From the NCBI GenBank assembly GCA_021604105.1, contig BQIW01000032.1:1-44037 (forward strand): a stretch of DNA of 44,037 nt, read 5' to 3'. Positions 1 to 8,490 of this stretch are shown piece by piece (within the stretch, counting starts at the first letter, position 1; every line of letters begins with the position of its first letter). The stretch is from Nitrospirales bacterium. Lineage in GTDB: Bacteria > Nitrospirota > Nitrospiria > Nitrospirales > UBA8639. Position numbers and translations under genes: made by a program. The notes under the pieces are model-generated. The model saw only the letters and a list, made by a program, of their open reading frames with translations, did not search any database and was not told where the DNA came from.

Positions 1-812
1 GTTGCAGATTGGACCTGTTGAATCGAAACGCCTGCATCGATTTTGACGGACAACGACAGGTCATGGCCTGACCGGGTGTCCGGCTTCAACACAGGCGGCG
101 TGATATGGGAGACATCCGGAACCTGATCGGTGTCATAGGCCCACCCCTCGCCGAGCGAGGGTACCTGGGCTGTGGGTTGTCCTGGAATGTAACGAGGACC
201 AACCACCATCGGTAACACAACCGAATAGACTCCATTGTCATAGGACAGTGTCTCCACATAACTGATCGTCACCGTAATCTTCTCCCCCGGAAGAATATTC
301 GCGACCGACTGTGTGAAAATATTTGGCCGTTCCTGATCCAAAAGCCCCGCCACATTGCCCCGACGTTTGGCCGCTTCATAAATGGCTCTAGCCTCTTCTC
401 GCTTTTTAATCGTCCCTTTCACCACCCGGTCTCCCACCGTAAGCGTCATGGAATCCACCGCTGCATCCTGTGGAAGTGGAAAGGTATAGACGGCTTCAAT
501 TTTATCGGGATAGGGATTTTCGAACTGCTGAGTGACCTGAGCCCGGGCAAGCGGCCCGCTGACCTGAATTGAGACATCGGTGTGTTTCAGTGGGAAGGCT
601 TGGGTGAATTTTCCTTCCGGATCCAGCCCTACCAGACTTCCGGATTGATCTCCATTCACCCACCCTTCATTGGGATGGGTACCGGCATGGGCAGTGGGGA
701 CAGGATGTGTTCCCGCACCGAAAAATCCCGCTCCCACAAGAGCCAACAACCCGGCCAGCCCTCCACTAATCACCAAGCTCCAACATCGTTTCCTGCCATT
801 TGCAACGTTCAT
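1..812 (-). CDS. VIT-domain secreted protein, N-terminal part (cut by window edge)
   Basis: Reading the minus strand from an ATG at 812 gives an open frame of about 270 residues that runs off the left edge. A GGAGG lies 6 bases before this ATG. The first 40 or so residues form a signal or anchor segment (basic start, then a Leu/Ala/Gly-rich stretch with GGLAGLLALVGAGFFG). The following part matches the vault/inter-alpha-trypsin (VIT) domain: it contains QVTQQFENPYPDKIEAVYTF, then FPLPQDAAVDSM, KGTIKKREEARAIYEAAK and NIFTQSVANILPGEKI, all typical of that fold. VIT proteins normally carry a von Willebrand A domain further on, which would lie outside the window. The role is probably surface or envelope adhesion; the substrate is unknown. 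Confidence 0.85.
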   Translation of the reverse strand, partial: MNVANGRKRCWSLVISGGLAGLLALVGAGFFGAGTHPVPTAHAGTHPNEGWVNGDQSGSLVGLDPEGKFTQAFPLKHTDVSIQVSGPLARAQVTQQFENPYPDKIEAVYTFPLPQDAAVDSMTLTVGDRVVKGTIKKREEARAIYEAAKRRGNVAGLLDQERPNIFTQSVANILPGEKITVTISYVETLSYDNGVYSVVLPMVVGPRYIPGQPTAQVPSLGEGWAYDTDQVPDVSHITPPVLKPDTRSGHDLSLSVKIDAGVSIQQVQSA

Positions 813-902
813 GTTCTACCTCCTTATGTGCAGCGTCCCCATGCCGCTTCACAAGAGGGTATGGCAGGACTTTTAAAATCCTTTCAGGGAATAGACGATT
901 TA

Positions 903-933
903 ATGTAAATTATATTGCAATATTACTTTACAT
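903..933. promoter_or_regulatory. Nested AT-rich palindrome, candidate ParD operator
   Basis: ATGTAAA at 903-909 is mirrored by TTTACAT at 927-933. Inside sits a second perfect palindrome, ATATTGCAATAT (912-923), whose centre is half a base off. It lies 60 bases upstream of the parD-like gene, the usual place for ribbon-helix-helix antitoxin autoregulation. That function is inferred from position and symmetry only. The same stretch could also hold the promoter. Confidence 0.5.
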
Positions 934-993
934 GGGCGATAATTAACACTGTGATTAAGAAAAGTCCCCTGCCTAGGAAAGGAGAATGAAATT

Positions 994-1260
994 ATGGGAT
1001 CAGAAAATGTGAACGTCAGAGTGACAGGAGATCTTCGCACTCATCTCCAACAACAGATTGGTCAATTTGGGCTGTATGAGAATGCCAGCGAATATATCCG
1101 TGATCTCATCCGACGGGATCTGAAAGACCGTAATACTGCTTGGGAGTGGCTACGCCAGGAGTTAGAGCCAGGACTTAGGACAGATGAAAATCAATTTATT
1201 CGAGTAACTTCCAACGATGTGATTAGACGAAATACCAAATCCAAGAGGGCTAAGCCCTAA
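994..1260 (+). CDS. parD: ParD-like ribbon-helix-helix antitoxin
   Basis: An 88-residue protein. It starts with the beta-strand NVNVRVTGDLRTHLQQQI, followed by YENASEYIRDLIRRDL, the classic ParD/CopG ribbon-helix-helix DNA-binding layout. The charged C-terminal tail is the part that usually wraps the toxin. AAGGAG stands 9 bases before the ATG. Its TAA stop shares its last base with the ATG of the toxin gene (TAATG), so translation is probably coupled. The family neutralises ParE by direct binding and represses its own promoter. The palindrome at 903-933 is a suitable site. Confidence 0.85.
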   Translation: MGSENVNVRVTGDLRTHLQQQIGQFGLYENASEYIRDLIRRDLKDRNTAWEWLRQELEPGLRTDENQFIRVTSNDVIRRNTKSKRAKP

Positions 1261-1613
1261 TGGCTGACTATCGATTTTCCCCTGCGGCGGATAAACGGCA
1301 AGATGAAATTTGGGAATATACTACCGAACAATGGGGCGAGAACCAGGCTAAGAAATACCTTCAGGATTTGCACGATCACCTTCAAAGGCTTGCCGACAAA
1401 GAAATCCCATGGCAACCGCTTCCCCTACACCTGCTCGTACCAACAGATTTGAACCTCTCGGTCTTTTTTAGCCGTTACGAAAAGCATTACATATTTTTCC
1501 GGGAACTCTCTGGCAACGACATTGGCGTGATCAGCATTCTCCATGGAGCGATGCAGGTCCCTGTTCGCTTGAATGAGGATTTGGAGAGAATTTTGGAAAA
1601 AGAAAAGGAATAG
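1260..1613 (+). CDS. parE: ParE/RelE-superfamily toxin
   Basis: A 117-residue basic protein with the ParE/RelE layout: an initial strand (YRFSPAADKRQDEIWEYTTEQWG), two helices carrying AKKYLQDLHDHLQRLAD, and C-terminal strands (HYIFFRELSGNDIGVISILHG) ending in the family's I-LHG-M pattern. ParE toxins poison DNA gyrase and RelE toxins cut mRNA at the ribosome. The pairing with a ParD-type antitoxin favours the ParE mode, but the sequence alone does not prove the target. The start overlaps the antitoxin stop by one base. The pair looks intact. Confidence 0.85.
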   Translation: MADYRFSPAADKRQDEIWEYTTEQWGENQAKKYLQDLHDHLQRLADKEIPWQPLPLHLLVPTDLNLSVFFSRYEKHYIFFRELSGNDIGVISILHGAMQVPVRLNEDLERILEKEKE

Positions 1614-1726
1614 AGTCTTGTTTGGCAGATCTAAGAACTACGAGGATTTTGTAGGTCGAAAGTGATAGGGCGGTATTATGGAAAAACATCAGATACCCAA
1701 GTACCAAAGCTCCATTCTCATCAGTG

Positions 1727-3106
1727 CTATTTCATTAAGGAAACCACCACATGAAGTGGATTCTCTTTTCCTAGGGTAGGTTGAACCACAAACACCGCAC
1801 CTTCTACCCGCTCAACTTGAAATTCCGACATATCAACTTTACTTTCAAGCCATTGCCCCAGGTCATTTAGCGGCATAAGTGAAAGCAAAACGGTTAGAGA
1901 AGGAGAAACGGATTTGTTTGAGTTATCCGTTAATTGAGTAAGTGGAAATTCCACTCGTTGGAATGCTTTCACTTTGATCCCCGCTTCAGTTTGCTCCGTC
2001 TTGTCAAAATCCATGGGCACCAGGTTTTGCCACTTGCCATTTCCTAATGGCGCCAGCACATAGAGATACCCGGACACGTTCGATTCCACGGCCAATCGAA
2101 TTTCTGACCAATTTCCGGTGACCTGCCGAATTTCCATCTCCTCATCTTTGCCCTCTTTTGTTTGCTGGACAAAGCTGTATCGGAGCCCTCTGGCAGTTGG
2201 CATAGCTGCACCACCTGCAAAATCTCGCTCCATGGGCTTTATAGTTTTGGATTGTGCCCCTCGAGGGGCCTGGTCCTTCCTATCCATATCGCTTTTCTCG
2301 CCAACCACTTCATCGCCTAGTGTGCCCCTCGCGGCATAAAACAATTCCTGGGCGCTTGGAGGTAATTGAGTTGCCTCATCCATAGCTTGGTCGGCTAGTC
2401 TGTCAGGTGCTGTGGCTTGCGGGACACTATCCGCCATCGGCACCTCAGGCGACGGAGGAACCGAAAAGGGCTGATCGGAGCGCCCGTCCTTAGGCTGGAT
2501 CAATGCTGAAGGTGCTGGTGGGGATTGAGTCACTTGTTCATGTGTTCTTTGGCGCCTCATGGCTAGACCGCTTTCTCTCGCGTCGTTTTCCGTTTTGGTT
2601 CTACCTTGACGTTCCCCCTCAATTTCAATTGCCTCCTCCTGAGCCGGTTTGGTCTCCAATGCCTCCTTCTGTAACGATGATGTACCTTCATCCGAAGGTT
2701 TCTGTGTCCGAAATGGGAGTTCCTCTCTTGATGAGGATTTCGCGGCTTCCTGCTCCTGACTGACCACCGGCCCCCATTCTTTTTCCATTTGCCAGCCAAA
2801 GATGAGAGCCAGACCCATGGCAGCAATGCTCCCCGCCCAGGCAAGTGACGTGTGCTCCTTTAACCAGCTCACCCATTTCACTTTCTCATCCGGAACACCA
2901 CCGGAACGCTCTGTTGCTTCCAGACTGGCCAGAATACGCCGGCGGGCCTCAGGATCGGCGAGCATGACTTTCAAGGCTTCTTCATCGGCCAAGGCATTAA
3001 AGAGGGCTTGATCGTTGAGGGCTGCCTCATATAATTGGCGCTTTTCCTCGTCGGTCAGCGTATGAGTGGCATAGCCGCCAAGCAGATGTTCCCAGGATGC
3101 GGCCAT
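1727..3106 (-). CDS. Anti-sigma-like membrane protein with DUF4384 domain
   Basis: A 459-residue protein encoded directly after the sigma factor, with TAATG start/stop overlap. Residues 1-75 are a soluble, acidic, helical region (LTDEEKRQLYEAALNDQALFNAL) of the kind found in zinc-free anti-sigma proteins. One membrane segment follows (about 88-105, SLAWAGSIAAMGLALIFGW). Then comes a long low-complexity Pro/Gln/Glu/Ser linker, and a C-terminal DUF4384-like domain (about 310-430, with SNVSGYLYVLAPLGNGKWQN and VKAFQRVEFPLTQL). I infer that the cytoplasmic end holds the sigma factor while the periplasmic domain senses an envelope state. DUF4384 proteins also occur with caspase-like and adhesin systems, so the signal remains unknown. 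Confidence 0.7.
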   Translation of the reverse strand: MAASWEHLLGGYATHTLTDEEKRQLYEAALNDQALFNALADEEALKVMLADPEARRRILASLEATERSGGVPDEKVKWVSWLKEHTSLAWAGSIAAMGLALIFGWQMEKEWGPVVSQEQEAAKSSSREELPFRTQKPSDEGTSSLQKEALETKPAQEEAIEIEGERQGRTKTENDARESGLAMRRQRTHEQVTQSPPAPSALIQPKDGRSDQPFSVPPSPEVPMADSVPQATAPDRLADQAMDEATQLPPSAQELFYAARGTLGDEVVGEKSDMDRKDQAPRGAQSKTIKPMERDFAGGAAMPTARGLRYSFVQQTKEGKDEEMEIRQVTGNWSEIRLAVESNVSGYLYVLAPLGNGKWQNLVPMDFDKTEQTEAGIKVKAFQRVEFPLTQLTDNSNKSVSPSLTVLLSLMPLNDLGQWLESKVDMSEFQVERVEGAVFVVQPTLGKENPLHVVVSLMK

Positions 3107-3657
3107 TATAGATCCTTCTCCACGGTTTTCTTTTTGTCTTCACCAGCCTGAGGGATAGTGGTCCCCCAACGTCCTCCCATGAGAGCCAGAAGTTGTTTTC
3201 GACAGCGGGAGTCCCAGGTATAAATGGTGTTGATAGACCGCTCACCGAATATCTGTTGAATCTCAGGAAAGGTGTGGCCTTGAAGTTTCAACCGGAATAA
3301 TTCCCTGCAACGCTCACCCAATTGGTGAAGCGCCTCAATCAATTGCCCTACCCGCTCTTTCTGCTCGGCTTGCATGGCGGGATCATCTCCAGGATCTGCA
3401 AGCGGCCGATCATCAATGGATTCCTGATGATATTCGCCCCGTCGGAGGTTTTTTCGATGGAGATCCAGCATTTTATACCTGAGAATTTGAAACGTCAGAG
3501 GAACCAGCTCGGTCAATGCCGTGACTTGAGGATATTTCTCGTGCAAGACCAGAAGTACCTCCTGAGCCAAATCTTCAGCCACATCTCTTGATCCACGAGA
3601 TGTCGCAAATGCCACAATCCTTTCACGGAGTTGGCCAATGATTTGATCCCGGGCCAT
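3106..3657 (-). CDS. ECF-type RNA polymerase sigma factor
   Basis: A 183-residue sigma-70 family protein. Region 2 is seen as DVAEDLAQEVLLVLHEKYPQV, then ILRYKMLDLHRKNLRRGE (core and -10 contact helices). Region 4 is LIEALHQLGERCRELFRLKLQG with the helix-turn-helix TFPEIQQIFGERSINTIYTW ending in basic residues. There is no region 1.1 or 3, as expected for extracytoplasmic-function sigma factors. The basic, hydrophilic C-terminal tail after residue 160 (GEDKKKTVEKDL) is slightly longer than usual. The downstream gene encodes the likely membrane-bound partner. ECF operons are commonly autoregulated, but I could not identify the promoter motif. Confidence 0.85.
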   Translation of the reverse strand: MARDQIIGQLRERIVAFATSRGSRDVAEDLAQEVLLVLHEKYPQVTALTELVPLTFQILRYKMLDLHRKNLRRGEYHQESIDDRPLADPGDDPAMQAEQKERVGQLIEALHQLGERCRELFRLKLQGHTFPEIQQIFGERSINTIYTWDSRCRKQLLALMGGRWGTTIPQAGEDKKKTVEKDL

Positions 3658-3911
3658 TCCCGGGTTATGGCCTTTTCACGTGAATCACCAACAATTCAAC
3701 CTCCGGACTTATTTTGCACGAGGATTGTCGGGCACAGGGTAACCTTCCGGAAGTCATACGGTTGATCCTGGAATGTGGCATTCCCATGATTCCTGAAGCT
3801 TCTGGATATTGTACCACTGGAGGGGAGTGGCGGGGAGAAACCTGGAAGAGAGCACACACGAGCCTCAAGACAATCACCGAAAAACTCGGAAGATGATAAG
3901 AGCAGAAGGCT

Positions 3912-4748
3912 CTACACTTTCTGGACTTCGAAATATAGAAGCGCGTGGTCGGAATATTTCCTGGTCCACCCATCTCGTTTCTCAGGGGTCGTTTCTTGGG
4001 GCCACCCGCGAATATCGATGTGGGCTGATCCAAAGGCCTTAAACCGCAAATGGTCCGCGGCCACGACGTGGTCAAGGTTGCCCGGTGAGTAAGAGGACTT
4101 CGAACCCGGCCAGTAGGTCTCCGGATAGGACTTATCGAGTACCTGCATCTTCCGGTTTTTCACCCGTTTCTGCAGACGTTGGACTTCCTCGTCTGCACTG
4201 ACATCCTTCGTGCTAAACGTCAGATTCATCCCCATCGTGTTGAGATCCCCCAGAAAAATATAATTCGCTTGATCCTCATTGCACGATGCCTTATCCAGGA
4301 CTTTTCGCAATTTGAGGGCCCGTTCGGTCTGATCGTCCCGCAAGCCAAACCCTCGAGGTTCCGTCAGACTTTTTAAATGTAAAAACAACAGGGGATAGGC
4401 GTTCCCATCCACTTGAATCGTCAGCAAGGAACCAGGCCGCAGAACGGATACCCCTGATTTAAATTCCAGCCGTTGAGTATAAAAACTCGAGAAGGTTCGC
4501 TTCACACCTATCAGAATTTCCTGTGCTTGAGGCCCCTCCGTAATATGAAACTGGTAGTCCGGCATCACCGTCACGATGGTGTCATATACCGTCGAGCCCA
4601 CGACTTCGTATACCGCGACCACATCGGCATGTTGTTGGGCCAGAAACTCGATAATGGGGCCGACCGGTTTTTTCGGCTTCGCCTTAGTTTTGTTCATCGC
4701 TCCGAAATGCTCCACATTCCAAGACGCAACGGAGAATGCTTTGGCCAT
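3912..4748 (-). CDS. Endonuclease/exonuclease/phosphatase (DNase I-like) family protein
   Basis: About 278 residues. Motifs of the metal-dependent EEP fold appear in order: FSVASWNVEHFG at the N-terminus (Asn ligand), an acidic position in VYEVVGS, YIFLGDLNTMG (catalytic Asp and Asn), LDHVVAAD, and SDHALLYFEV at the end (the SDH motif). Family members hydrolyse phosphodiester or phosphomonoester bonds in nucleic acids, lipids or inositides. No signal peptide is seen, so a cytoplasmic nucleic-acid substrate is plausible but unproven. Two adjacent ATGs (4751 and 4748) follow AAGGAGG; 4748 has the better spacing of 5 bases. The 254 bases between its end and the sigma gene hold no feature I can support. 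Confidence 0.8.
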   Translation of the reverse strand: MAKAFSVASWNVEHFGAMNKTKAKPKKPVGPIIEFLAQQHADVVAVYEVVGSTVYDTIVTVMPDYQFHITEGPQAQEILIGVKRTFSSFYTQRLEFKSGVSVLRPGSLLTIQVDGNAYPLLFLHLKSLTEPRGFGLRDDQTERALKLRKVLDKASCNEDQANYIFLGDLNTMGMNLTFSTKDVSADEEVQRLQKRVKNRKMQVLDKSYPETYWPGSKSSYSPGNLDHVVAADHLRFKAFGSAHIDIRGWPQETTPEKRDGWTRKYSDHALLYFEVQKV

Positions 4749-4945
4749 CATGTCCTCCTTGGTGACGTGTGATAGGTCATGAATTTACCACGTATCGGCA
4801 GATTGTCCCACCGGCCTGGAAAAATTGGAAGACAGAAACGTTTCCTTTAGCAAGCCTCAAATCCGCTCTCTATTTTTTAAGAATATCTTTCAGTCATGAG
4901 GCTAATTGGAAGAAACCGGAAACACCAGAGTAAACGTGGCGCGCC

Positions 4946-5425
4946 TTAAATAGACGTCAAATACGCTGCAATAAACAAGACGGCCAGGCTCAAACTCAAG
5001 ATGGCTCGTTGAACCCAGACCACTTTTCCGGAAAACAGGAGTGGCTCCGTCTCACTCTTTTTTCCTTTTGCGGAGACACCATAGGGATCAAGAATCAGAT
5101 CGTGGACAAAAATCAATCCTCCGACAATCGCAAAGACGAAGAGCTTGAGCATCATGATCAAGCCCCAACTGGTTTCAATACGTGCTGAACCGCTTTCATC
5201 CAATAACTGAGACGCTCCGGTAAAGATCAGCGCCATGAGACTCACCCATCCCACCATTTTAAACCGTTGGCCAACTTTTTTAACCATCTCAAGAGCTTCC
5301 AACGACGATGGCTTGGCCTTGCCTTCGGTCAAGCTTGGCCGGACGACGAGCTGAACAAACATCCATCCGCCAATGAAGGTGATGGCGGCCAATAAATGAA
5401 TCCATGTAACAACATAGGCGGGCAT
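4946..5425 (-). CDS. CopD-like four-helix membrane protein
   Basis: A 159-residue protein that is mostly membrane. It has four hydrophobic segments: VTWIHLLAAITFIGGWMFVQ, MVGWVSLMALIFTGASQLL, MMLKLFVFAIVGGLIFVHDL and RAILSLSLAVLFIAAYL. The His in the first (WIHLLAA) and third (VHDLI) helices and the overall plan fit the CopD/DUF2269-like integral membrane family, associated with copper resistance or with heme-like b-type helices. The start at 5425 is chosen because AGGAG lies 7-8 bases before it. An in-frame ATG at 5452 would add nine polar residues and also has a GGGAG just before it. No copper-binding partner (CopC) is next to it, so substrate and role are open. Confidence 0.6.
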   Translation of the reverse strand: MPAYVVTWIHLLAAITFIGGWMFVQLVVRPSLTEGKAKPSSLEALEMVKKVGQRFKMVGWVSLMALIFTGASQLLDESGSARIETSWGLIMMLKLFVFAIVGGLIFVHDLILDPYGVSAKGKKSETEPLLFSGKVVWVQRAILSLSLAVLFIAAYLTSI

Positions 5426-5573
5426 ATGTTTTCTCCTAGAATTTTCATTCATCTCCCAAACGATGCCATAATACCCACTGAAACAGGGAAAGACCAACAA
5501 GAAACGTGCAGGATTCTTTCGTTCCTTGACTGGAGTCGGCTATGGTTCTCTCAACAGTTGTGGAGGTCACCTG

Positions 5574-6257
5574 ATGAAGATTCGCTTTCGACTACTACCA
5601 AATCTTTTAAAAATATGTGTCCTGGGGCTTCTGTGTCCGATCGCCCTTGGTGGAATGATAACCATGGACTCCTCGTGGGGAGCTGAAGCGGATAGGGAGC
5701 GGTGGAATAAGAAATATGAAACCGAGAGATATGTATTCGGACGTGACCCGATCCCGTTCTTAACGGACCATGTCGATCTTCTACCCAAAGGGGCTGCCCT
5801 TGACCTGGCCATGGGGGAAGGACGCAACGGAGTCTTTTTAGCCACGAAAGGCTTTCAGGTCACGGGGGTCGATATTTCAGAGGCCGGGTTCAACAAAGCC
5901 CGAGCCCTCGCTTCCGAGAACGGCGTGGACTTGACCACCGTCGTCGCCGACCTGGAGCAATACACCATTCCCCCCAATATTTTTGACGTCATTCTTTGCA
6001 CCTATTACCTACAGCGAGATCTGTTTCCCAAAATGGCCGCAACTCTAAAACCAGGGGGCATGATCTTGATCGAAACGTATACAATGGATCATTTGCGCTA
6101 CCGACCGCAATTTAATCGGGAATACCTTTTGGAGCGAAATGAATTATTAACCCTGCTCCCAGGTCTGCGGGTGTTGCGTTATCAAGAGGTCGATACAGGA
6201 CAGGAGGCCTTCGCCAGCATCCTGGCCCAAAAACCCGTCGAGGCCATACGGCAATAA
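5574..6257 (+). CDS. TehB-like SAM methyltransferase with an N-terminal signal-like segment
   Basis: A 227-residue class I methyltransferase. After residue 40 it has DRERWNKKYETERYVFGRDP, then motif I ALDLAMGEGRNGVFLA (about residue 74), the acidic end of strand 2 in TGVDISEAGFNKA, VVADLEQY, and the post-motif LKPGGMILIETYTMDHL. This matches TehB/thiopurine-type methyltransferases. The oddity is residues 1-37: a basic start followed by LLKICVLGLLCPIALGGMI and SSWGAEA, which looks like a cleavable signal peptide or an anchor. The start is well supported by GGAGG seven bases upstream. SAM is cytoplasmic, so either the protein is membrane-tethered facing inward or the leader has another purpose. 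Confidence 0.75.
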   Translation: MKIRFRLLPNLLKICVLGLLCPIALGGMITMDSSWGAEADRERWNKKYETERYVFGRDPIPFLTDHVDLLPKGAALDLAMGEGRNGVFLATKGFQVTGVDISEAGFNKARALASENGVDLTTVVADLEQYTIPPNIFDVILCTYYLQRDLFPKMAATLKPGGMILIETYTMDHLRYRPQFNREYLLERNELLTLLPGLRVLRYQEVDTGQEAFASILAQKPVEAIRQ

Positions 6258-6389
6258 GCGCCGGAATTTTGGATTCTCTCCCTCCTCCTGAATAAGGAAA
6301 GAAATGGTTGCGGCCTTTTGGATCGATAGGGTACCCTGGCAGCTTCCTTTTTATCCGTGCATGCTGAATAGAATGAGAAATACACCCTC

Positions 6390-7907
6390 ATGACCCCCTC
6401 CCCTGCCTCTCAACCCACTGCCGATCCATGGGCAGAAGTCAGCCCACAAGTCCTGGAGGGAGACATCCTCAATCAACGGGCATGGCGCATGCCGGATATT
6501 GTGATTTATCAGCATGCTACCGAGGAATGGTGGGTGGCCCCGCTTGATGAAGAATTACCTCTGATTCGCCTTAATCGTATGGGCGCTGCCCTGCTCGGCG
6601 CGATGGATGGCCGAATGACCATTGGCGCCCTACTCAACCAGTATGGGAAATGGGTCTGCAGCCCGGCCCAACAGAATGGTCGCTGGCATTTAGAGCGGTG
6701 GGCCCAACCACGGTTTTCGTTAGCCTATTTTGGAACCGAACCCCCCAGCGGACACAGCGCCGAGGCGAAATGGGATTTGTTATTGCAAAAGGTGCGGGAA
6801 GGGTGGCATCAAAACGTCCAGGCTGAAACCGAAGATCATCTGTCCAAATTTCACGTCCAAGGCATCCAAGGGCCCCACGGCCATTTTGAAATCATCGAAA
6901 CCACGGTTTCGCATTTATTTCGCGAACCCTGCGAAGCTATGAACGGGCTGACCTATGGGCGACTGCTCGGCCATACCCTGCGGCAAATGGGCTGGCTCTC
7001 CCCCAAACCCCAACGCATGGTGGAAGTGGGCGCCGGCCTCGGGTATGTCTCAAAGGAACTGGCGGGAGAACTCTCAGCGGAAGAGCGGAAAGACATCCGG
7101 TATACCTTTCTCGATCTGACCGGCCCGTTTCTGGGATCCCAAACGTCGCTGGCGCGACAAGCAGGGTGGACGGCCTCGGCCATTCAAGGCAATGCCGAAC
7201 GAATGCCCTTGGCGGACCGTTCTGTTGATTTATTGATCGACAATGAAAATCTTGCCGACATGACCCCGATCCAATTTACCGGGGATGAACTCCTCACGTT
7301 TCGAGGCGAGAATCCTTTGCATGACGAAGCCCTGGACCTTATCCGGCGCATGCGCCTTCCACTCATGCCACCCTTCCCCGACGAAGTGATTTTCAATTAC
7401 GGCGCCATCCAATTTTTACAGGAAATCTGGCGCGTGCTGAAGCCGGGCGGGCGTGCCATCCTGGTCGAATTCGGGATCGAAGATGATTGGCCGTCTCCCG
7501 TCAGATTGCCCGGGCACACCGAATATGAGGTGCAATTCAGTCATCTGCGTCATGCCGCCAAATGGCTGGGCTTCCGCGAGCAGTATTGCACCCTGCCACA
7601 ATTGCTTGGCATGAAGCGGGACATTAATGTCTTATGTACCGGGGCGGCCTATACCCTGCGGCGATTTTGTCGTGAATTGGAAAAACCCTTCTCCGTGCGG
7701 GCCTATACCGAAAAAGAATTGGGCACCGCCCTCGGCACTCTTCTACCCAAACTCACCGGCCTGCACTACCATAACGTCTTAGATCCGGCCTGGTTCGGTC
7801 TGTGGGATTTCAAAGTCTTGTTGGTCGAAAAGCCCGGCGGCATGAGCATCGGGCAACAACCGGCCTTCAAAGAATCCGGCGGCTTCCGCTGGTACACCCA
7901 ACACTAA
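6390..7907 (+). CDS. PqqD-like domain fused to a SAM methyltransferase
   Basis: A 505-residue protein. Residues 30-90 resemble PqqD/peptide-chaperone folds (WWVAPLDEELPLIRLNRMGAALLGAMDGRMTIGALLNQYG). The methyltransferase begins with motif I MVEVGAGLGYVSKEL near 212. It continues with SAIQGNAERMPLADRSVDLLIDNENLADM, a long insertion with many acidic residues, and the late strand LQEIWRVLKPGGRAILVEFG near 345-365. In PqqD-containing systems this domain binds a leader or substrate peptide, which suggests the target is a peptide or small protein. No precursor peptide or radical-SAM gene is visible next to it, so that is inference. It lies 132 bases after the other methyltransferase gene, on the same strand. 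Confidence 0.65.
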   Translation: MTPSPASQPTADPWAEVSPQVLEGDILNQRAWRMPDIVIYQHATEEWWVAPLDEELPLIRLNRMGAALLGAMDGRMTIGALLNQYGKWVCSPAQQNGRWHLERWAQPRFSLAYFGTEPPSGHSAEAKWDLLLQKVREGWHQNVQAETEDHLSKFHVQGIQGPHGHFEIIETTVSHLFREPCEAMNGLTYGRLLGHTLRQMGWLSPKPQRMVEVGAGLGYVSKELAGELSAEERKDIRYTFLDLTGPFLGSQTSLARQAGWTASAIQGNAERMPLADRSVDLLIDNENLADMTPIQFTGDELLTFRGENPLHDEALDLIRRMRLPLMPPFPDEVIFNYGAIQFLQEIWRVLKPGGRAILVEFGIEDDWPSPVRLPGHTEYEVQFSHLRHAAKWLGFREQYCTLPQLLGMKRDINVLCTGAAYTLRRFCRELEKPFSVRAYTEKELGTALGTLLPKLTGLHYHNVLDPAWFGLWDFKVLLVEKPGGMSIGQQPAFKESGGFRWYTQH

Positions 7908-7957
7908 TCTGCCAGAAGTATTGGCAGTTAATGACCAACCCGCCTGGCATAAGGTAG

Positions 7958-7978
7958 AGACGTGTCGGTGACACGTCT
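7958..7978. repeat. GACGTGTC palindrome, copy 1
   Basis: AGACGTGTC and GACACGTCT are perfect inverted arms around a 3-base loop, preceded by GGTAG. The copy lies about 50 bases after the methyltransferase stop codon. Related copies occur at 8938 and 9447, so this is a dispersed short palindrome and not a one-off terminator. It lacks a T-tract. Confidence 0.7.
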
Positions 7979-8139
7979 GCTTGGATAGCACAACCCTCAC
8001 GGACCATTCCCACTGGTTATCCAAAAAAGACACCCCAGCGAGTCTATATATGCCCCTGTTCGTGAACCAGGGCTTTTAACCAAGGGATTCCTCTGGTATG
8101 CTTTTCACAGACCAAAACAAAAAACGGAGGCAGATGTCC

Positions 8140-8421
8140 ATGCAGAAAGTGCTCCATCCGCACATCACAAGTAACCCGGAAATTTGCGGAGGCAGTCCCA
8201 TAGTTGTCGGGACTCGCTTTACGGTTCGTTCAGTCGTCAACTATATTCTTCGATACGGCCTGACTCCGGAAGAACTGATCACGAAGTTTCCATATCTGAC
8301 GCTGGCACAAATTCACGATGCGCTTGCGTATTTTTACGACAACCAAGAAGAAATCAACACTGATTTCCGCGAAAATTCAGAAAACGAGGTACATCCCCAA
8401 ACCCTCCCACCATCACCGTGA
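8140..8421 (+). CDS. DUF433 protein, probable antitoxin
   Basis: About 93 residues. The sequence HPHITSNPEICGGSPIVVGT followed by RFTVRSVVNYILRYGLTPEELITKFPYLTLAQIHDALAYF is the DUF433 signature, a small helix-turn-helix domain. DUF433 genes are commonly paired with DUF5615 PIN-like genes, as here, and are viewed as VapB-like antitoxins. GGAGG at 8126-8130 stands 9 bases before the ATG at 8140. An ATG at 8134 is in frame but too close to it. The C-terminal tail is acidic and polar and could contact the partner. The two genes are 69 bases apart on the same strand. Confidence 0.75.
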   Translation: MQKVLHPHITSNPEICGGSPIVVGTRFTVRSVVNYILRYGLTPEELITKFPYLTLAQIHDALAYFYDNQEEINTDFRENSENEVHPQTLPPSP

Positions 8422-8490
8422 ACAGGCTCGCCTGACCTCCAGAGAAATCGTTTCCGAGGAAATTGACACCTCATCGCCCCAGAAAAATTG

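Noticed and set aside
582..908. Plus-strand open frame of 108 codons
   Set aside because: It is a shadow of the VIT-domain gene read on the minus strand, which has a family match and a ribosome site.
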